Shown here: positions 1-12,531 of the stretch, piece by piece | Layout of the letters: each line of letters begins with the position of its first letter | Numbering within the stretch: position 1 is the stretch's first letter | Source: Ilyonectria destructans | Lineage: Eukaryota; Ascomycota; Sordariomycetes; Hypocreales; Nectriaceae | Reading direction: 5' to 3' | DNA length: 64,000 bases | Assembly (NCBI GenBank): GCA_020740775.1 | Contig: JAHEWK010000007.1 | Coordinates: 930,001-994,000 of the forward strand | The notes under the pieces: generated by a model | What the model was told of the DNA's origin: nothing | What the model saw: only the letters and a program-made list of their open reading frames with translations | Databases searched by the model: none | Position numbers and translations under genes: made by a program

Positions 1-717
1 ATCACGACGGATCCAAATAGCCTGTTCGATATCCACAGGTTCAGCCTCGTCATCAACAACAATGGCTGCGCCACCGGATTGGAAAGTAAATGACCGAAGC
101 TGAGGGGACGCTCTCATGAGTCTTTCGAAGTCTTCGGCTGCCATAGCACTGAATAACAACTTCAGGGTCTTGAGGTTTTGAAGCGTGTGGACATTCGGCG
201 CTGAGCAGATTCGGGATGCTATGATGGACCGGAGATTCGGTGCTGCTTCAAGAATATTTTGCGCAACATCCAACGAGATCTCGAATGTAGCAGGCAGAGG
301 GTTTAGCGTGAAGTGCGTAAGGTGAGACAGATGATCCTTCCTGATGAACGGGATCTTGGCGCTGTCCAGGCAAACCTCGAGCCGCTCCAGGTTCGGCGCC
401 AGTGCAATGGCAAAACCGAGCTAAATCTGCTCAAGAATGCAATTGAGGGAGGGTTTCCACGGTTGTTGGATCCAATCTGCGCGTATCTTAAGGGGGCGGC
501 GTAAGCGACCAACATGGAATTTCTCCCTCAATTCGTTGAACAGGGCGAATTTACGATGACAAACACGGTCGGATGACCAGTATCCGAGGATCCAAGTGAT
601 CGCGATTCCATGACTCGTCGGGCGTGTGGTATGGGCACAGGTGCTGGCAGATACGGGCCAGCACGCTGTTGGGAGTTGAACGAGTGAGGGCATCATGGAA
701 TGCGGGCGTGAGCAGGT
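1..717 (-). pseudogene. F-box/LRR-like fungal protein, partial and broken
   Basis: The minus strand from base 420 to base 1 is one open frame that runs off the left edge. It has repeated leucine-rich patterns (APNLERLEV, LSHLTHF, APNLRSIIASR, QNLKTLKLLF) like the C-terminal part of fungal F-box proteins. The 5' part is disrupted. Bases about 700-540 hold an F-box-family start in another frame (VLARICQHLCPYHTPDESW), and bases about 560-424 hold the ALFNELREKFHVGRLRRPLK segment. An in-frame TAG at 421-423 separates this from the leucine-rich part. I see no convincing intron that removes both the frame change and the stop, so I call it a decaying gene. The rest of the gene lies outside the window. 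An unusual splice structure or an assembly error is the alternative. Confidence 0.45.
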
Positions 718-1349
718 GGAGATGGCTTCAGGCGATTGCAAAAAAATTGAGAAACGAAAGAATGGGGGATTTTCCAAAAGGCTGTGCGTTCAATTTTACG
801 CAAATGCATCACGTGGGCGCGCGGTATTACTTTTGCCCTAAGTTCCGTATCCCGGGCCGTGGATTGTTTCCATTGTCTGCAAAGTGGCATTTTGGCTGTT
901 ATTTTGGAGCTATGTGTTGGGTGCTCGAAAACTGCTCTTCTCGAGCGTATCTTCAGGTCAATCCAGAGTTGAAAAATCCTCTGGCCGATCACATTTCGAG
1001 CACAATTGCAAGATAGCGGGGCTATGGATTTAGCCAATTACAGCGCTTTTTATGACCCCACTTACCGAGAATTACACCAATAGACGTTGATTATGTGCTT
1101 ATTTAATCCACCAAATGGTCAATGCGCTAAAAGACAACGATCGATATCGGTCAGAGTCAACGACGAAAGACGGTGATTTTTTGCTGACTCAGCCAACCGA
1201 ATTATCAACAAGCGCTCCATTTCCATCACCATTGTCACGGACTGATGTTATTTAGGGACCAAGTATATAGCAAAATCGTGTTACTCTAAGTATAGCAATC
1301 ATATTGTTCGGAAGCGGAAGCCCGTCGTGCGTCCCGCATCAATCCGCCG

Positions 1350-3262
1350 TCAATCCCTTCCGCACCCCTCCAGTGCCCGAATCACAATCTCAAAAACAAC
1401 AAGCATGTTAGAATCAGTGTGTTCACGTTTGAAGGCATTAATCATTTCCGAAAATCGAGCCAGAATAATCTCGAATCTCTCTTCGTCGCCAACAGAAATA
1501 TCCCTGTCAACAATAAGACCGGGCATGTGCAACGAAATCCTCAGCCCTGAGAAGTCACAATGAAGAGGAACCTCTTCAACCAACCGCCGCAGGGACATTT
1601 GATTGAGCCCAATTCTTGGCACCCATTCACTGTTCCTACCTGCTGGGTTAGTCACACTGAAATCGAGGTGTGTCTTCAGCAGTTTAAGCGCCGTTGGCGG
1701 CCGAGAGTCGCGAGACAATGCACGCTCAAACGAACCAGGTCCTGGCCACTCTGCTGTGCCTGTAGGATAAATGTTTCTCTCTGTTCCTTGCTGAGAAGGC
1801 CCTGGGTCGCGCAAAGGCACGAGTTGCGACTGTTGGGAAGAAGATGCACTCGAGAGTCCCCCTTGCATGTTGTTTTCACATCCTCCAGCTAATCCTTCGG
1901 GACGTTGTCGTGACACCGGCAGAGTGCACAGTGGGCCATCACTCGTTTTTGGTCCCCGATTTAACTTCACGGTCTGGTTCGGGTTAACAAACAATGGTCG
2001 ATCTGCATTAACCCGGCTTGATTCGCCCCTAGTACTGTTGAGTGATTCTCGCCGCTGTCCGAACTGTCGTCCAGATTGAGAACCAAAGACTGTGTGGCCA
2101 TTAGATTGACGTGCACCATGTGAAAAGTCACCAAAGCGGCCATTGAATCCACCGTAGATGGGCTGCTTGCCCTTTTGGCGTTTCGTGGGAGGGTTCTGTG
2201 CACCCTCTGGGTATTGAGCAGGCCGCTTGCTGTTGTTTTGGCTCTGTCCACGATCAGCGTTGGTTTCGGTTGGGGACAGAACATTAGTGCGAGGGCTGGT
2301 GACGGGGGCTATTGGGTCCGGACTGGAGTTTCGATCTCGTCGATCATTGGTTTCGTTCGTGGGCTCGCAAAAGTACTCGTCAACTGCATCCTCCACAGAT
2401 GTCCTTGGTGGGCGCCGGAGGGGGACTCCAAATGAAGGCGGGACATCCGGTGTCTTCGGAATATCCAGTGCAGCCTCCATTCTATCTCGAGCTGTGAGTG
2501 GGTACACTGTGTAGGTTTGACGGGTCTGAACCTACAAGGCATATTCCTCAGGCCCAAGTTCATTAGGTGAGAGATTGTGCAAGTTGAGGGGATCATCAAT
2601 TGTACCCTCTCTATTATTGAAAGGGACACGGCCCAGAGGATAAACGTGATCTGGACCTTCTTGCCTTGAAGCCTGTTCTGGTTCGGGAATCGGAAGATTG
2701 GCATCTCCCGCTTCCACATTAGTTGTTGGAGCTATCGCTGGAGGGCGGTCGTTAGGGGATTCGTCTGTTATCTGAAAAAACAGCTGAAGCATTGTCCGTA
2801 GAATTCTATCATGGTGGTATCAGAACCATAGTCAAGTTTGAAGTCCGGAATCGCAAGCTCGACTTACATGTCTGAGTGTTTTACATATTGATGCCGACGA
2901 GGGTAGTTCTCATGCTCTGAATCTTCAGGCCAGTAGAACATTCCTTTGCCCTCGGCTTTTAAGAAGCTCGTCGTCATCTCAATTAAGAGATCCTGGTGAT
3001 TCGAGTTAGTCCATCGAAGGGGTCGTGTGTGAGGCATTTTAGTGCTGGTCATGAAGCCCGCGCTGTATTTCTCGACGTCGTTGTAGAACTCCACATGCTG
3101 GCGTTTTTCGGAACATTCGTAGTCGAGCTGTCTGCAGAGAGCGCTAATGTTTGGAATTGACGAGGCTTTGATATTCTTGAAGAAAGCGCGGGAAAGTGCT
3201 TTTTTTGGGCGTCCGCGTCCACGTCCACGCCCACGATGCGGGTTCACAATAGCAGACGACAT
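1350..3262 (-). CDS. AT-hook-like protein of unknown function
   Basis: Proposed exons: 3262-2868, 2805-2606 and 2506-1350 (583 aa). The start is the ATG at 3262, followed by a basic RGRGRGRGRPKK stretch that resembles an AT-hook (minor-groove DNA binding). The middle (about residues 30-120) is a compact charged segment with the motif KGMFYWPEDSEHENYPRR. The long third exon is polar and low complexity (many S, N, R, Q, P) and ends in a more ordered stretch around LHMPGLIVDRDISVGDEERF. Intron 1 has donor GTAAGT and acceptor GATAG. Intron 2 (GTACAA to ACACAG) removes an in-frame TAG at 2532-2534; if it is not spliced, the protein stops at 222 aa. I do not recognise the family. A chromatin or transcription role is only an inference from the AT-hook-like motif. 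Confidence 0.5.
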
Positions 3263-3870
3263 AGTCAAAGAGTCAAAGTAAAATTGCAGTCGTAGTGGGA
3301 GCCGATGCGAAGATTCTCGCCTATCCAAATCCTGCTCCTATATTGAACTAAGTACCCTCAAAATCAACTCTCCAGCGTAGGAGCTCCGTAGGTCACCAGG
3401 CAGACTCGCAAGGCAGCAAAACGATGACGACGATGCATGCTTCAGCTGGTTCCGCAGTTGACTAAATAACAGGGGCATATGCAGTAGATTCCAAGGAAAA
3501 ATAGTGCCTGTGCCGCAGTCGTTGGCCATGATCCCAGCTGGTTGGGAGGCCGCCAAATGCAAGGCAGTCAATCAGGCAGCGCACAGCCACTGTTACTATG
3601 TGACACATGCAGGGTTAGGGGGCGATCAGGCAGATTTTGCGCATACGCCGCAAAATCGAGGTAGGAAGACTTCAGCTGGTTTCTATTCTGTGAAGGGCCT
3701 CATTCAATCCATCAATTTCACACTCCAATGCACATCGGCAAAATGTAGACACCAGTGATGTAGTATTGTGTATGAGAGGTAGACGGACTTTTGGTAGCTT
3801 ACTGGGGGCGAATTTGCCAGGGAGTCATCTTCAAACTAGGAAAGCCTATACCTGTAGATTGTGGCAATTT

Positions 3871-6800
3871 CTAATAACATTCTAGGATAAGGCGTATCCG
3901 TTGATATAGGGGAAGGTCATCCTTGAACGGTGCGGCTTCTAGATTAAACTTCACTCGGCCTTTTTTGTCAAGCCAGGCTCCCTCATCGAAAGTCGGGAGC
4001 ACCTCTCCCGTGACAGCAATCTCTCGTTGACTTACAAGAGCCTCATCGCGGGGAATCCATAGCTTTGGTTTCGGGAGCCAAATCTCCGGAGGTAGGTAAC
4101 GTTGAGATTCGTACTCGGGAGGGAATTCTTCCTCCGCAGGTGCTTGGGGAACTAGGCGTTGCAACACTTCGAAGCTCTCAAAAGCCAGTGGCCGGAGCCA
4201 CTTCTTGTAAGTACTGCTTTTGCTTGGTTGTGGCGAGTGCTGGCTGAGAAAAGCTTCGTCCGAGGTTGCTGGCGTGACATCCCATGGGGCATTCGCGGCA
4301 TCCATGTTGCCAGGCAGCTCTCCCGCGGAAACCTCAGTGCCAACGCCAGCACGGCGAATGGAGCCCGATTCCACCGCACTCTCTCTGTTGTCTCCCGGTG
4401 CTACATACTCATCGTCGCGGCTCAGCGTCCTGGGGAAGCTGTCGAGAAGAGGGTTGATTGCGTTCCTGATGGAGATGTGCAGAAACACAGTCGAGAAGGA
4501 CAGCAATACCATCAGAGCCAACTGCCCCCATGCAGATATCAGACCAAAATAGCAAATAAAAAATATCTGTGCCAGGTATGGCCCTGCTATGATGTGCATG
4601 ATAGCCCGAGGGTAGAACAGGCCCGTCGTATCCATCATGCTTGTATCGTACACGTACATTAGGTTGTACTTGTAGACAAAGTACACAAAGGCAAGCCCCG
4701 TTACTGCAAATACGAGGATAAGAGGTGCAATGCAAGCGTAGCAAATGGCTGTATATGAGGCTCAGTGATCTTATGTCTAACGGAAGTTCAAATTCGAATA
4801 CTCACCGATTACTCCGATGTTCGTAAAAACCGGATACACACCACCCCAGTTGATAACACTTAGGTCATACCACCTCTTGTGGCCAGCCTGCGGGGTTCCG
4901 GAGTACTTACCTATGATTTGGTGCCGAAACAACTGCCAGAGTTGCGTCAGCTCCCAAGCACCAGCCGAAAAGCACCGCACCAGAATATATGTGAAATACA
5001 AGTTAGACGCCCTCGGCACATTGATGGTAAGGATAGAGCTGGGGTCTCTTGTGATGTCCGGCATCAGCGTCGGGGCCAAGAATATCTGGAGAACCTGGAA
5101 GACAAAGTATCTACTTTGGACGAACATCTCGACGGCGGAGAGAGTTGGCGCTCCTGTGAATTTGGCGCATATTCTCAAGAAAAAAGGGACAGTCTCTAGC
5201 AAGAGCCATAGAAGGACCGCTCGTCCCAAGCCGGAAATGATGTTCGTGGCCAGCTGCGGAAATCGGTTGGCGTTGAGCATATGCTCCTTGAGAAAGGCGG
5301 GGCTCGTCACTATGCTCACGAGCGTTTGTGGAATCCACCAAATGATAACGCATGCGATAATGATGAGCAGAACGACGTACTCTCGTATGAGTCGCTGCCA
5401 CTGCGGGATTCTAAGAGAATCCCAGACAATCTCCCCCGGTCTCATGCCGATGACTGCTTCAGACATTTGAAACGGCTGATGGTGTGCCGGTGTTTGGTAA
5501 GCTGCTTGTGCATTGGCAGAGGAGTCGAACTCAACGAAAACAGCATTCATTGGTTTTCCTTCATCAGCATGGTTTTTCTGGCGCAACTCTTCAATCTGTT
5601 CATTTAGCAACTTCAAATGTGATCTAGCCCACTTGATCGTATCGACGCTGCGGCCAAATTTGCTGACAGGCCGGTGACTCGGCCTTGCATATGATGTGGT
5701 GTTCTGCAATTCCAGAGATACCTCTTGACCTGGAAAGTCCAAATCGCGGACGCAAAGGTGGCTGTATTCTGAGTGTGTCGAGACCGGCTCCTTGCTGTAG
5801 CCATCCAAGATTTCGGCTTGAGCTTCGGTGACTGTTGGTGATTGACGACTCTCTTCCCGACGAGTTCCATGCTCTGGGTCTTGAATTTTGGATTTCGTTG
5901 TCCTCATCCAGTCCCAATGGGTCATGCTGAGTTGTGGATGGTCTTTTCGTGGAGAATTAGCCCTCTTGATGAGCGTGATTTCAGCCTCCTCCAATCTAAC
6001 AGCTGTCTTTTCCCTTTCTCGGACAAGCTTCTTCAACTTTCCTGTCGTCCTAGGTATCCAGCAACTGACCACAGAATCTCCAAACAGCTTCCGTAATCTT
6101 CCCTCATCCAGATACGGGGCTGGAACGGCAGTAAAGAGGACAGTTTTAGAAGAACTGCGGCTTGTGTAGTTGGATGACAGGAGATATGCATGTCGTATGT
6201 TGATGTAGTAGAGACATTCACGCCATATCATGAACAAGATAAAACCTATGCTCCAATTAGTCACGTTGTCCGGGAGACGGTGTATAACTCACCAGTGAAC
6301 ACCCAGGATACTGCAACGTGGGTATAGAGTTTGTTTGAATCGTCCAGATTAAGAATTGTCAGAGATCCTGGAGCCGAGAGCGATCTGCCGCCTATTCCGT
6401 GGATGGGGAGAAGGATCGGCAACACCAAGAAGATGCCACCGAGGCAGATGATGCAGAGAACCCTGAGATGACGGAGAAAAAGGAACCCGTCCAGCGAGCA
6501 ACTTTTCAGAACATCGGTGTCCGAAATTTGGAAAAACGGCTTTATCCAGTCGATCCAGCCAGCCGGCAGTTCTGGGCTCCGTGCTCTGCAGGCCATTAAC
6601 CACATAGCCTCATATTCAGGAAAATGGATGCTTACTCTTGGGACTGAATTCCTGACAGACTCTTTGGAGAATATACCCTGGGTACCTTTCGACGGAGAGC
6701 AAGGAATAGGATCCAGCACACTACCGTGTAGATGATCGTGGGGCCAGCGGCTACGAGGACGGGTCCAAATGGAGTGTCTAGAAGAGGTGATGGGATAGAA

Positions 6801-6985
6801 GAGTCATGGCTGGAGAGGGTGCCATTTCTTTCTTCCCCTACTCTGATGTCGTTTATTCTTGTGTCATTCTCTTGAACTGTTGGCTATTGGATAATTAGCA
6901 ACGGGTTTGGCTAGAATCGAGATGAGGATGCTCTTTCCCCTCATTAAGAGATACTCACCTCAAGCCTTGCTCCTATACCACGCAT
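3871..6985 (-). CDS. CSC1/OSCA-type calcium-permeable cation channel (DUF221 family)
   Basis: Proposed exons: 6985-6959, 6883-6636, 6585-6293, 6245-4806 and 4748-3871 (961 aa). Every junction has a standard donor (GTGAGT or GTAAGC) and keeps frame. The order fits the family: N-terminal membrane segments (GPTIIYTVVCWILFLALRR, then RSPELPAGWIDWIKPFF and FLFLRHLRVLCI), a large cytosolic domain starting at TVLFTAVPAPYLDEGRL, then the 7TM core (from LIREYVVLLIIIACVIIWW through FVYFVYKYNLMYVYDT) and a cytosolic tail with PPEYESQRYLPPEIWLPKPK. These proteins are hyperosmolarity or mechanically gated cation channels of the plasma or internal membranes. Length and domain order are normal. The first exon is the weakest part; the open frame also extends upstream of this ATG. 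Confidence 0.85.
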
Positions 6986-8690
6986 TGCAGTCGCTATGTT
7001 ATCACTGATGCTGCAATCGCCTGTGATGGAGACTACATCTTGCACACAAAGAGCAATTACGACTGTTGATATACGGGCAATGATCTGTGTGAATGTGGCT
7101 TGATCGCCGCTGCATTATGCCGGCCGCTCCTCGGGGTGTCTTACGGCATGAGCTTATGCCTTGCGCTGTGGCCAGTTTTCAGGCGTACATGCATTAGCTC
7201 CGTCGTGATCCCTGAACAGCTGAAGTTGAGTGATCGGCAATTGATTAGGAGTATTACTATTCGTCCAACCCTTTTTTGCTATTTATACAACCTTGATCAT
7301 GTAGTCCCACTTTCACTCCTACAGCAACAGCGACACAACAGCGCCCGTTACGCTAAAATTACACAGTATCCCTTGGACTGCCGTAAGGCAACACATGGGT
7401 CACAAGCAGGGGGCTCCAGCCAACCAAGTAGGAATAAATACAGGGTACCTCTTTGCCAAGCTAAAATTGATGGTAATAAAGGTGGCTCCAGGACAAGTGG
7501 CGATGTTATGCTAATAATTTTTGTTACCGTGTTTAACCATGCTACTGCTGATGCACTTGCTTTTGTTCAGGAATCCTCGCCACTGATAGGCAACGGTTTC
7601 TAAGCCAGGTGGGGCACGGCGATTTACGTAGGTGTTGCCTTACGACAGTCAAAAGGCTATAGGATACCTGACTGAGGGAGCGCCCTGAACTACAGGTTGA
7701 AATTCCCTGCAGCCAGCCAGCCTTCAGGCACGAGCACCCACTAACGCCCACTAATATAATTACACCGACACACATCACAGCAGCTATTGCAGCTTTTAAC
7801 ACTACACTTCCATTATCTTTGCACCTCCCTTTTCCTCCACAATCGCTATAGCTAAGTACCTCAAGGGCCGAGATACCAGATACCATTTGCTCCGCTATCA
7901 GCGTCCTATTACACTCTCTAACTCTAGGCATAAATTGAAGTACATCCCCAAGCCATACCTCACACACTAGGCCGTATAAAAGTAGGCAACTAAGCTTGAT
8001 ATCGTTCAGGAATGTAATAGGATTTTTAAAGACCTATTCCACCTGAGAATAGTATGCTAGTTAAAGCACTTGAACTACTTTAGATAATCGTCGCCTTGGA
8101 CCTATTTAGATCCCTGTGTCAACGCCGGGACGTGATCAAGACACATTTATACTTCGAGGCTCGAAGATATAGAGGTGCATCAGTTAAACTAGACTCCGGG
8201 TTGGCCAGGAGTTGTTGTTGCCAGATTGTAGAGGCTCTTATACACGACTCTTCAGATTCTATCTGACCTTTCTCAAACAGCTTGGGAATGTGATGGACCA
8301 AGTCACGAGTTCCCTTGTTATAATGGAGGCCAGAATCCAGGACATGGTCCTTTCCGACTTCCGTACTTTGAATACTGTGAGCTGAACTTTGGATTGCAGA
8401 GAAGATTTGGCCTAGAGGCTGGCGACACATTCTTCTCAGTACCCCCAAAGAAACGCTGGTGTTCCGCGATAGAGGACAGAAGGTAGGACATTTGAACCCT
8501 TGTAATACTCGGAGAGGTTCGAATCGGAAATTGATGAGTGTCCCCCAAATCAAAGGATTGATTGAGGAAATTTGTATTGGCGGAGCAGCAGTCGAAAATG
8601 CGGTGAGAATGGTTCTCGTCGCTGCCGGCAGCGCTCTGCGACTAGTCGTAAAGTAGACCGCATCCATAGTTGTGCAAAATTATACCGCTG
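6986..8690. other. Intergenic region upstream of the CSC1-type gene
   Basis: The upstream region of the channel gene lies here, followed by a MITE-like inverted-repeat element at 7365-7668 (listed separately). Open frames at 7542-7967 and 8119-8667 on the minus strand show no domain I can name, and the first overlaps the repeat element. I do not call a gene. Confidence 0.4.
7365..7668. mobile_element. MITE-like element with imperfect terminal inverted repeats
   Basis: The left end (7365-7394) reads AGTATCC, then a core CTGCCGTAAGGCAACAC. The right end (7632-7668) carries the inverse, GTGTTGCCTTACGACAG, and ends in GGATACC. Over the core the two arms differ at only one base, and flanking matches extend the arms to about 30 bp. 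A second, inner inverted similarity (GTGGCGA near 7498 against TCGCCAC near 7578) lies inside. The element is about 300 bp, has no plausible transposase gene, and is the size and shape of a non-autonomous DNA element. I could not define a clear target-site duplication. Confidence 0.55.
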
Positions 8691-10060
8691 CTGTTGCTAA
8701 GGTTAAGCTGCGGGGCCGTTTTTGCCACCACCTGTACGGTTCACAGTCGATAACCTTAAAGCCAGATTCACATTGCACTGTCCGTTGAAGATGTTGACGA
8801 TATTTAATGATCGGTTTAGTCCCAATTTATTTTTAAAGCGTGAGTTTGCGACGCCGTAGAACCTTCAAGCATTGTGAGAAGATATGTCATGCTCATTTAT
8901 GCAAAATTAATGACGTTCCTTCATTCTTCATGCCACCAAGAGCGGTAGTCTTTCGACCTCGTTAGTGGGTGATCCAAAACCGGTGCTCTTAAAATAGACA
9001 CTAAGTATTTAACCATAAGCCGATCACTAGCGTTGAGTTTCGGCAAATGTAACGGGCCGAGACTGGTCTCTGATGGTTTAAGTGGCTGGCAGACAGCGAG
9101 GCTGACACCCTCTCGTGTGACGTGCAAAAAGCTCATCTGACAATGAATCATCAGGGTGGGGTACACTTCTATTCTACAACTGCACTGTGAAAATAGGGAT
9201 TTGACGTCTGTTGAGTTTTGTTGAACCCCCCTGGCCATCTCAGGACATACCAATCATGTCTAGGGTGAAGGGCAGCACAAGGGAAATTGTCGGAAGTCCT
9301 CAGTGGCCTGCGACAGAGACCATCGGTGAGCGCAGCCTGATCACCTCACGGCACTGGTGACTTCTTGCTGACAAAAGCGACGGTTGAAAAGAAGAGTCAG
9401 AAATTTTGGACGAGGCCGACGTCGTACCTGGTGCGCTGGAGCAAACGCCGCCCAGCACGGATGAGCGACAATGGACGCGATTACCTGTCGCTCTGTTTGC
9501 GGCCCTGATTTACTGGCCAATCATCAAACCTCTGGACGCCATCTTGTCAAACCCGGCCCTCTTCGTGCTCCTTTTGATCATCTTTCTTTATGGCTGTCTA
9601 CCGTTCATGATTACCTCGGGCTTTCTGTCCAAGGTCTTGGTTGGAAGGGAGACTAAGATCCGTCCTCTTTGAATCACCCGGTTTAGCTCTACCTGTACGT
9701 GGCACATACGATGAATGAAGAAACGAAGGAATGCGGTGGATTATTATATTTTTAGGTGTCTGAGAAAACCCTTGATACCTCTTAATCAAGTGCATGAGAA
9801 GAACAAGATGCTTTCAGTTCATTGCCTCGTAATGTCTGCATTTCCGAGCTGTGATACCCATGCTTCCGGACGAAACCAACACATGCTCCTTGCCCGACGA
9901 GGTTGGCAATGTCTTATCGAACCTCGATTAGTGTAAACCCGTTCATTTAAATGTCTTCAATTTTACTGAAAAGATTGCCTGCATCTTGTGTCAATTGGCT
10001 GATCTTATTGTCTCTAGGTTGAGTACCTTCAGGCAGGCTAGCGAGGCTGTGAGTAGCCCT
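8691..10060. other. Intergenic; nothing clear
   Basis: Only short open frames are present. One at 9406-9672 (+) encodes a hydrophobic stretch (PALFVLLLIIFLYGCLPF) but has no ATG start or partner exon that I can support. No gene is called. Confidence 0.4.
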
Positions 10061-10073
10061 AAGTCTAAGTATG

Positions 10074-10763
10074 TTACGCAGGTGAGGCCGGCTTCTTGTA
10101 GTTAGCAGGAGAGTCAGGTTTGATCTTAGGCCTGTGTACACTGTTCACCTCAGCTAGCGTGGGCTGTACATTCTTGGCTTCTCGGGGCTTGGATCCTGCC
10201 TTCGCGAGGAGATCTGCCTGCTGGTTTCCTTCAATGCCCTTATGCGCTGGAACCCAATGAATCTCAATCTGGGCTTTAGCAAATTTCCGTTGGAAGTCCG
10301 TGAAGATATGTTGAGATTTGGCTGGGGCAACCCTTAGCAGCCGTTGAATAAGCGAGGTACTGTCCATGCAGGTGTGGATTCGGGCCCTTTGACCAATGCT
10401 GCAGGCATGATGGAGCCCGCGTCGGGCACCCTCAGCCTCTCCGTCAATGACTTTTGCAAGACCAAGTCCACCCTTTCCTTCGGCAATCTTCCTGCCATCT
10501 TGATGGATAACGTAGCCCCAGCCGACAGTCCCCGTAAGGTGCTTTGATCCGTCAGAATAGACTATTAAGTCGTTATCCGGCACTGTGTCTAGCCAGGCTC
10601 TGAAACTCTCAGCTCTTTCCTCCTTTGTCTCTTTCTTCGTCTGCATTGCTGGATGTGGTTGATGGTTCTTCGGTCGGAGTTTTGCTTGGGAGAGCCCAGA
10701 TAACGTCCTTTTTATCGTTGTCCTCTCAAATGAATGGGACAGAATGCGGGCCGAGGAAAACAT
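10074..10763 (-). mobile_element. Truncated LINE (Tad-like): RNase H end of the reverse transcriptase ORF
   Basis: The open frame has an RNase H type 1 domain. IVYSDGSK carries the first catalytic Asp. GEAEGARRGLHHA carries the Glu. CMDSTSLIQ carries an Asp, and VPAHKGIEGNQQADLLAKAG carries the final H...D motif. This order is typical of the C-terminal RNase H domain of fungal Tad-like non-LTR retrotransposons. No reverse transcriptase or endonuclease domain is found upstream, so this is a 5'-truncated copy of about 0.7 kb, as expected from incomplete reverse transcription. The catalytic residues look intact, but the fragment cannot move by itself. Confidence 0.75.
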
Positions 10764-12396
10764 CCTACTTGCTGAAACACTTCAGTTTGTAGGCGTGGCC
10801 GGTGATAAGTTGAAAGCAGAGTAGAGTATCTTGATGGGGGTTCTGGGAATGGGAGAGAACGTGATGAGGAAGGATTAGTGAGCGGAAGGAAATCCGCGGC
10901 AATAAATACTGCTACGTTCAGGATAAGGTTATTGTCTACAGACAGCAAGGTTCTTGTCTGCATTTAACAAGGTTGAAGACAGAAGGGTTGAATTGAGAGC
11001 TTGAGGTAAGGTCAATTTGCAACAATCTTACTGTAGTGCCAAGGGTTTGCTTCTATTATTTGCAAGTACTTGCATACCTTTAATCTATCTGATTGTATTG
11101 AGTGAAGCGAGAAGAAAACCCCAAATAAATGTTGCTACATCATCACCCCCTTTCCTTATCATATGGCTACAGCCCTTGAGGAAGTTTATCCAAGGCACTC
11201 TGTAATTTATCACCTCCGTATCCGCATCTCTTGCATGGAAAAGCACGAAACACAAGGCGCTGCGCGGGCATTCCAATATCACGTGGTGCAGGCGAATTGA
11301 CGTCGTAACCACGCCAATCCGATGGGTTTTAGATCGAAAGCAAATATGACAAGGAGAGGGAGAGACGTGAATTTCGCCAGTCCTTTATTTTATGAAAGCC
11401 CGCCTCTTCTACAGTACTCGTTGATTTTATGCTAGTTCAGAATTTGAGCTCCTTAATTTCTTGAACAATTTGAGATGATGGTGAGCGAGAAGAATATTTA
11501 CTTACTGAAGAAGAAGTAGTGGATCATTGCATAATTCCATGATTCAGGGTGGACCATAACTAGTACGAATAGTTTTCAAATTCTTAGAAAATCATTACCA
11601 CTCGCTGAGAAGAGGGCGAATTATCGATCAGCGGCTCTGGAATTCAGCTTCTGATGAGTGATGTCACTACCTTTCATCTCACCGCCATGTCACATTCCAG
11701 TTCACAACCAAGTTGAAATACGCTAATCTATCAAATTTATCATTTAATATGTCAGTGCGGGGCAGAATTATGATCACCGTTCTTGTCATGATGCACAACA
11801 CTAAGCGCAACTAGCAACCTAGAATGCTCGATAATTCCAGACTTCTGACGGAGGTTTACCCAAATATAGAGGGCAGAACGAATTAACCTCTAACTAGGCT
11901 ACAACTTCCAAGCTCTGTGCTACTGTAGATACAATAGATAACCAGAATGGTTAAAAAGATCAAAAGAAGTAAACACATAAACTGGTCTGCTGCCACGTTT
12001 TATGATGGGTGTCTTAAATATCTATGAGACCTTAATGCTTTTTCACTTTATTCCCTGGCTCATAATCCTTGAGTGACGCCATAGGTCGTTCCACTTTGAC
12101 CTCTTTCATTGTATGATCAGCATTGGCATTCCAAGCTTGCTCGCCACACATCCCTTTCCATTCCCAACCGCAAATCGAATCCACACCAAGGTGGTTTCTT
12201 TCGTCTATCATTTGCCGAAATCTATTTCCGTACTCCATTTATTCAAGGTTCTATAACGCCGAACATGATACTCACTGGTGCCTAGTGTCCGTTGATATTG
12301 AGTCACGGAAACGGGTAGGTACTGCATGATTCCTCTAAAGTCCCGCCGAGACAATTACTTTGAGTTTTAAATTCAGCCCATATGCCCGTTGATAAA
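10764..12396. other. AT-rich intergenic region
   Basis: The region is AT-rich and without supportable genes. It lies between the LINE fragment and a secreted-protein gene. The open frames present are short and have biased composition. It may be a decayed repeat, but I see no repeat boundaries. Confidence 0.45.
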
Positions 12397-12402
12397 TATA
12401 AA
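12397..12402 (+). promoter_or_regulatory. TATA box candidate of the proline-rich secreted protein
   Basis: TATAAA lies 130 bp upstream of the ATG at 12532, a usual distance for filamentous fungal promoters with a short 5' leader. It is in an AT-rich setting, so a chance match is possible. Confidence 0.4.
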
Positions 12403-12531
12403 ACGTCGCCAAACTCCTCTGCATGTTTGTTCTTACTTTATTCTCACTCCTGACTACCTAACAAGCCCACATAAAGACGCTCTGTTTTTGACAATATACC
12501 TGACAACCTATTCTTACATCCGACCTTTACA

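Noticed and set aside
2532..2534. In-frame TAG in the AT-hook gene taken as proof of a pseudogene
   Set aside because: A 99-bp intron with acceptable borders removes it and keeps frame, so decay is not needed.
7542..7967. A 141-codon minus-strand frame
   Set aside because: It overlaps the MITE-like element, has no recognisable domain and no partner exon.
8119..8667. A 182-codon minus-strand frame
   Set aside because: Composition is not distinctive, no motif is recognised, and overlapping frames look equally good; a real gene is possible but not supportable.
9406..9672. Hydrophobic plus-strand frame with membrane-like segments
   Set aside because: No ATG start, no further exons and no family match.
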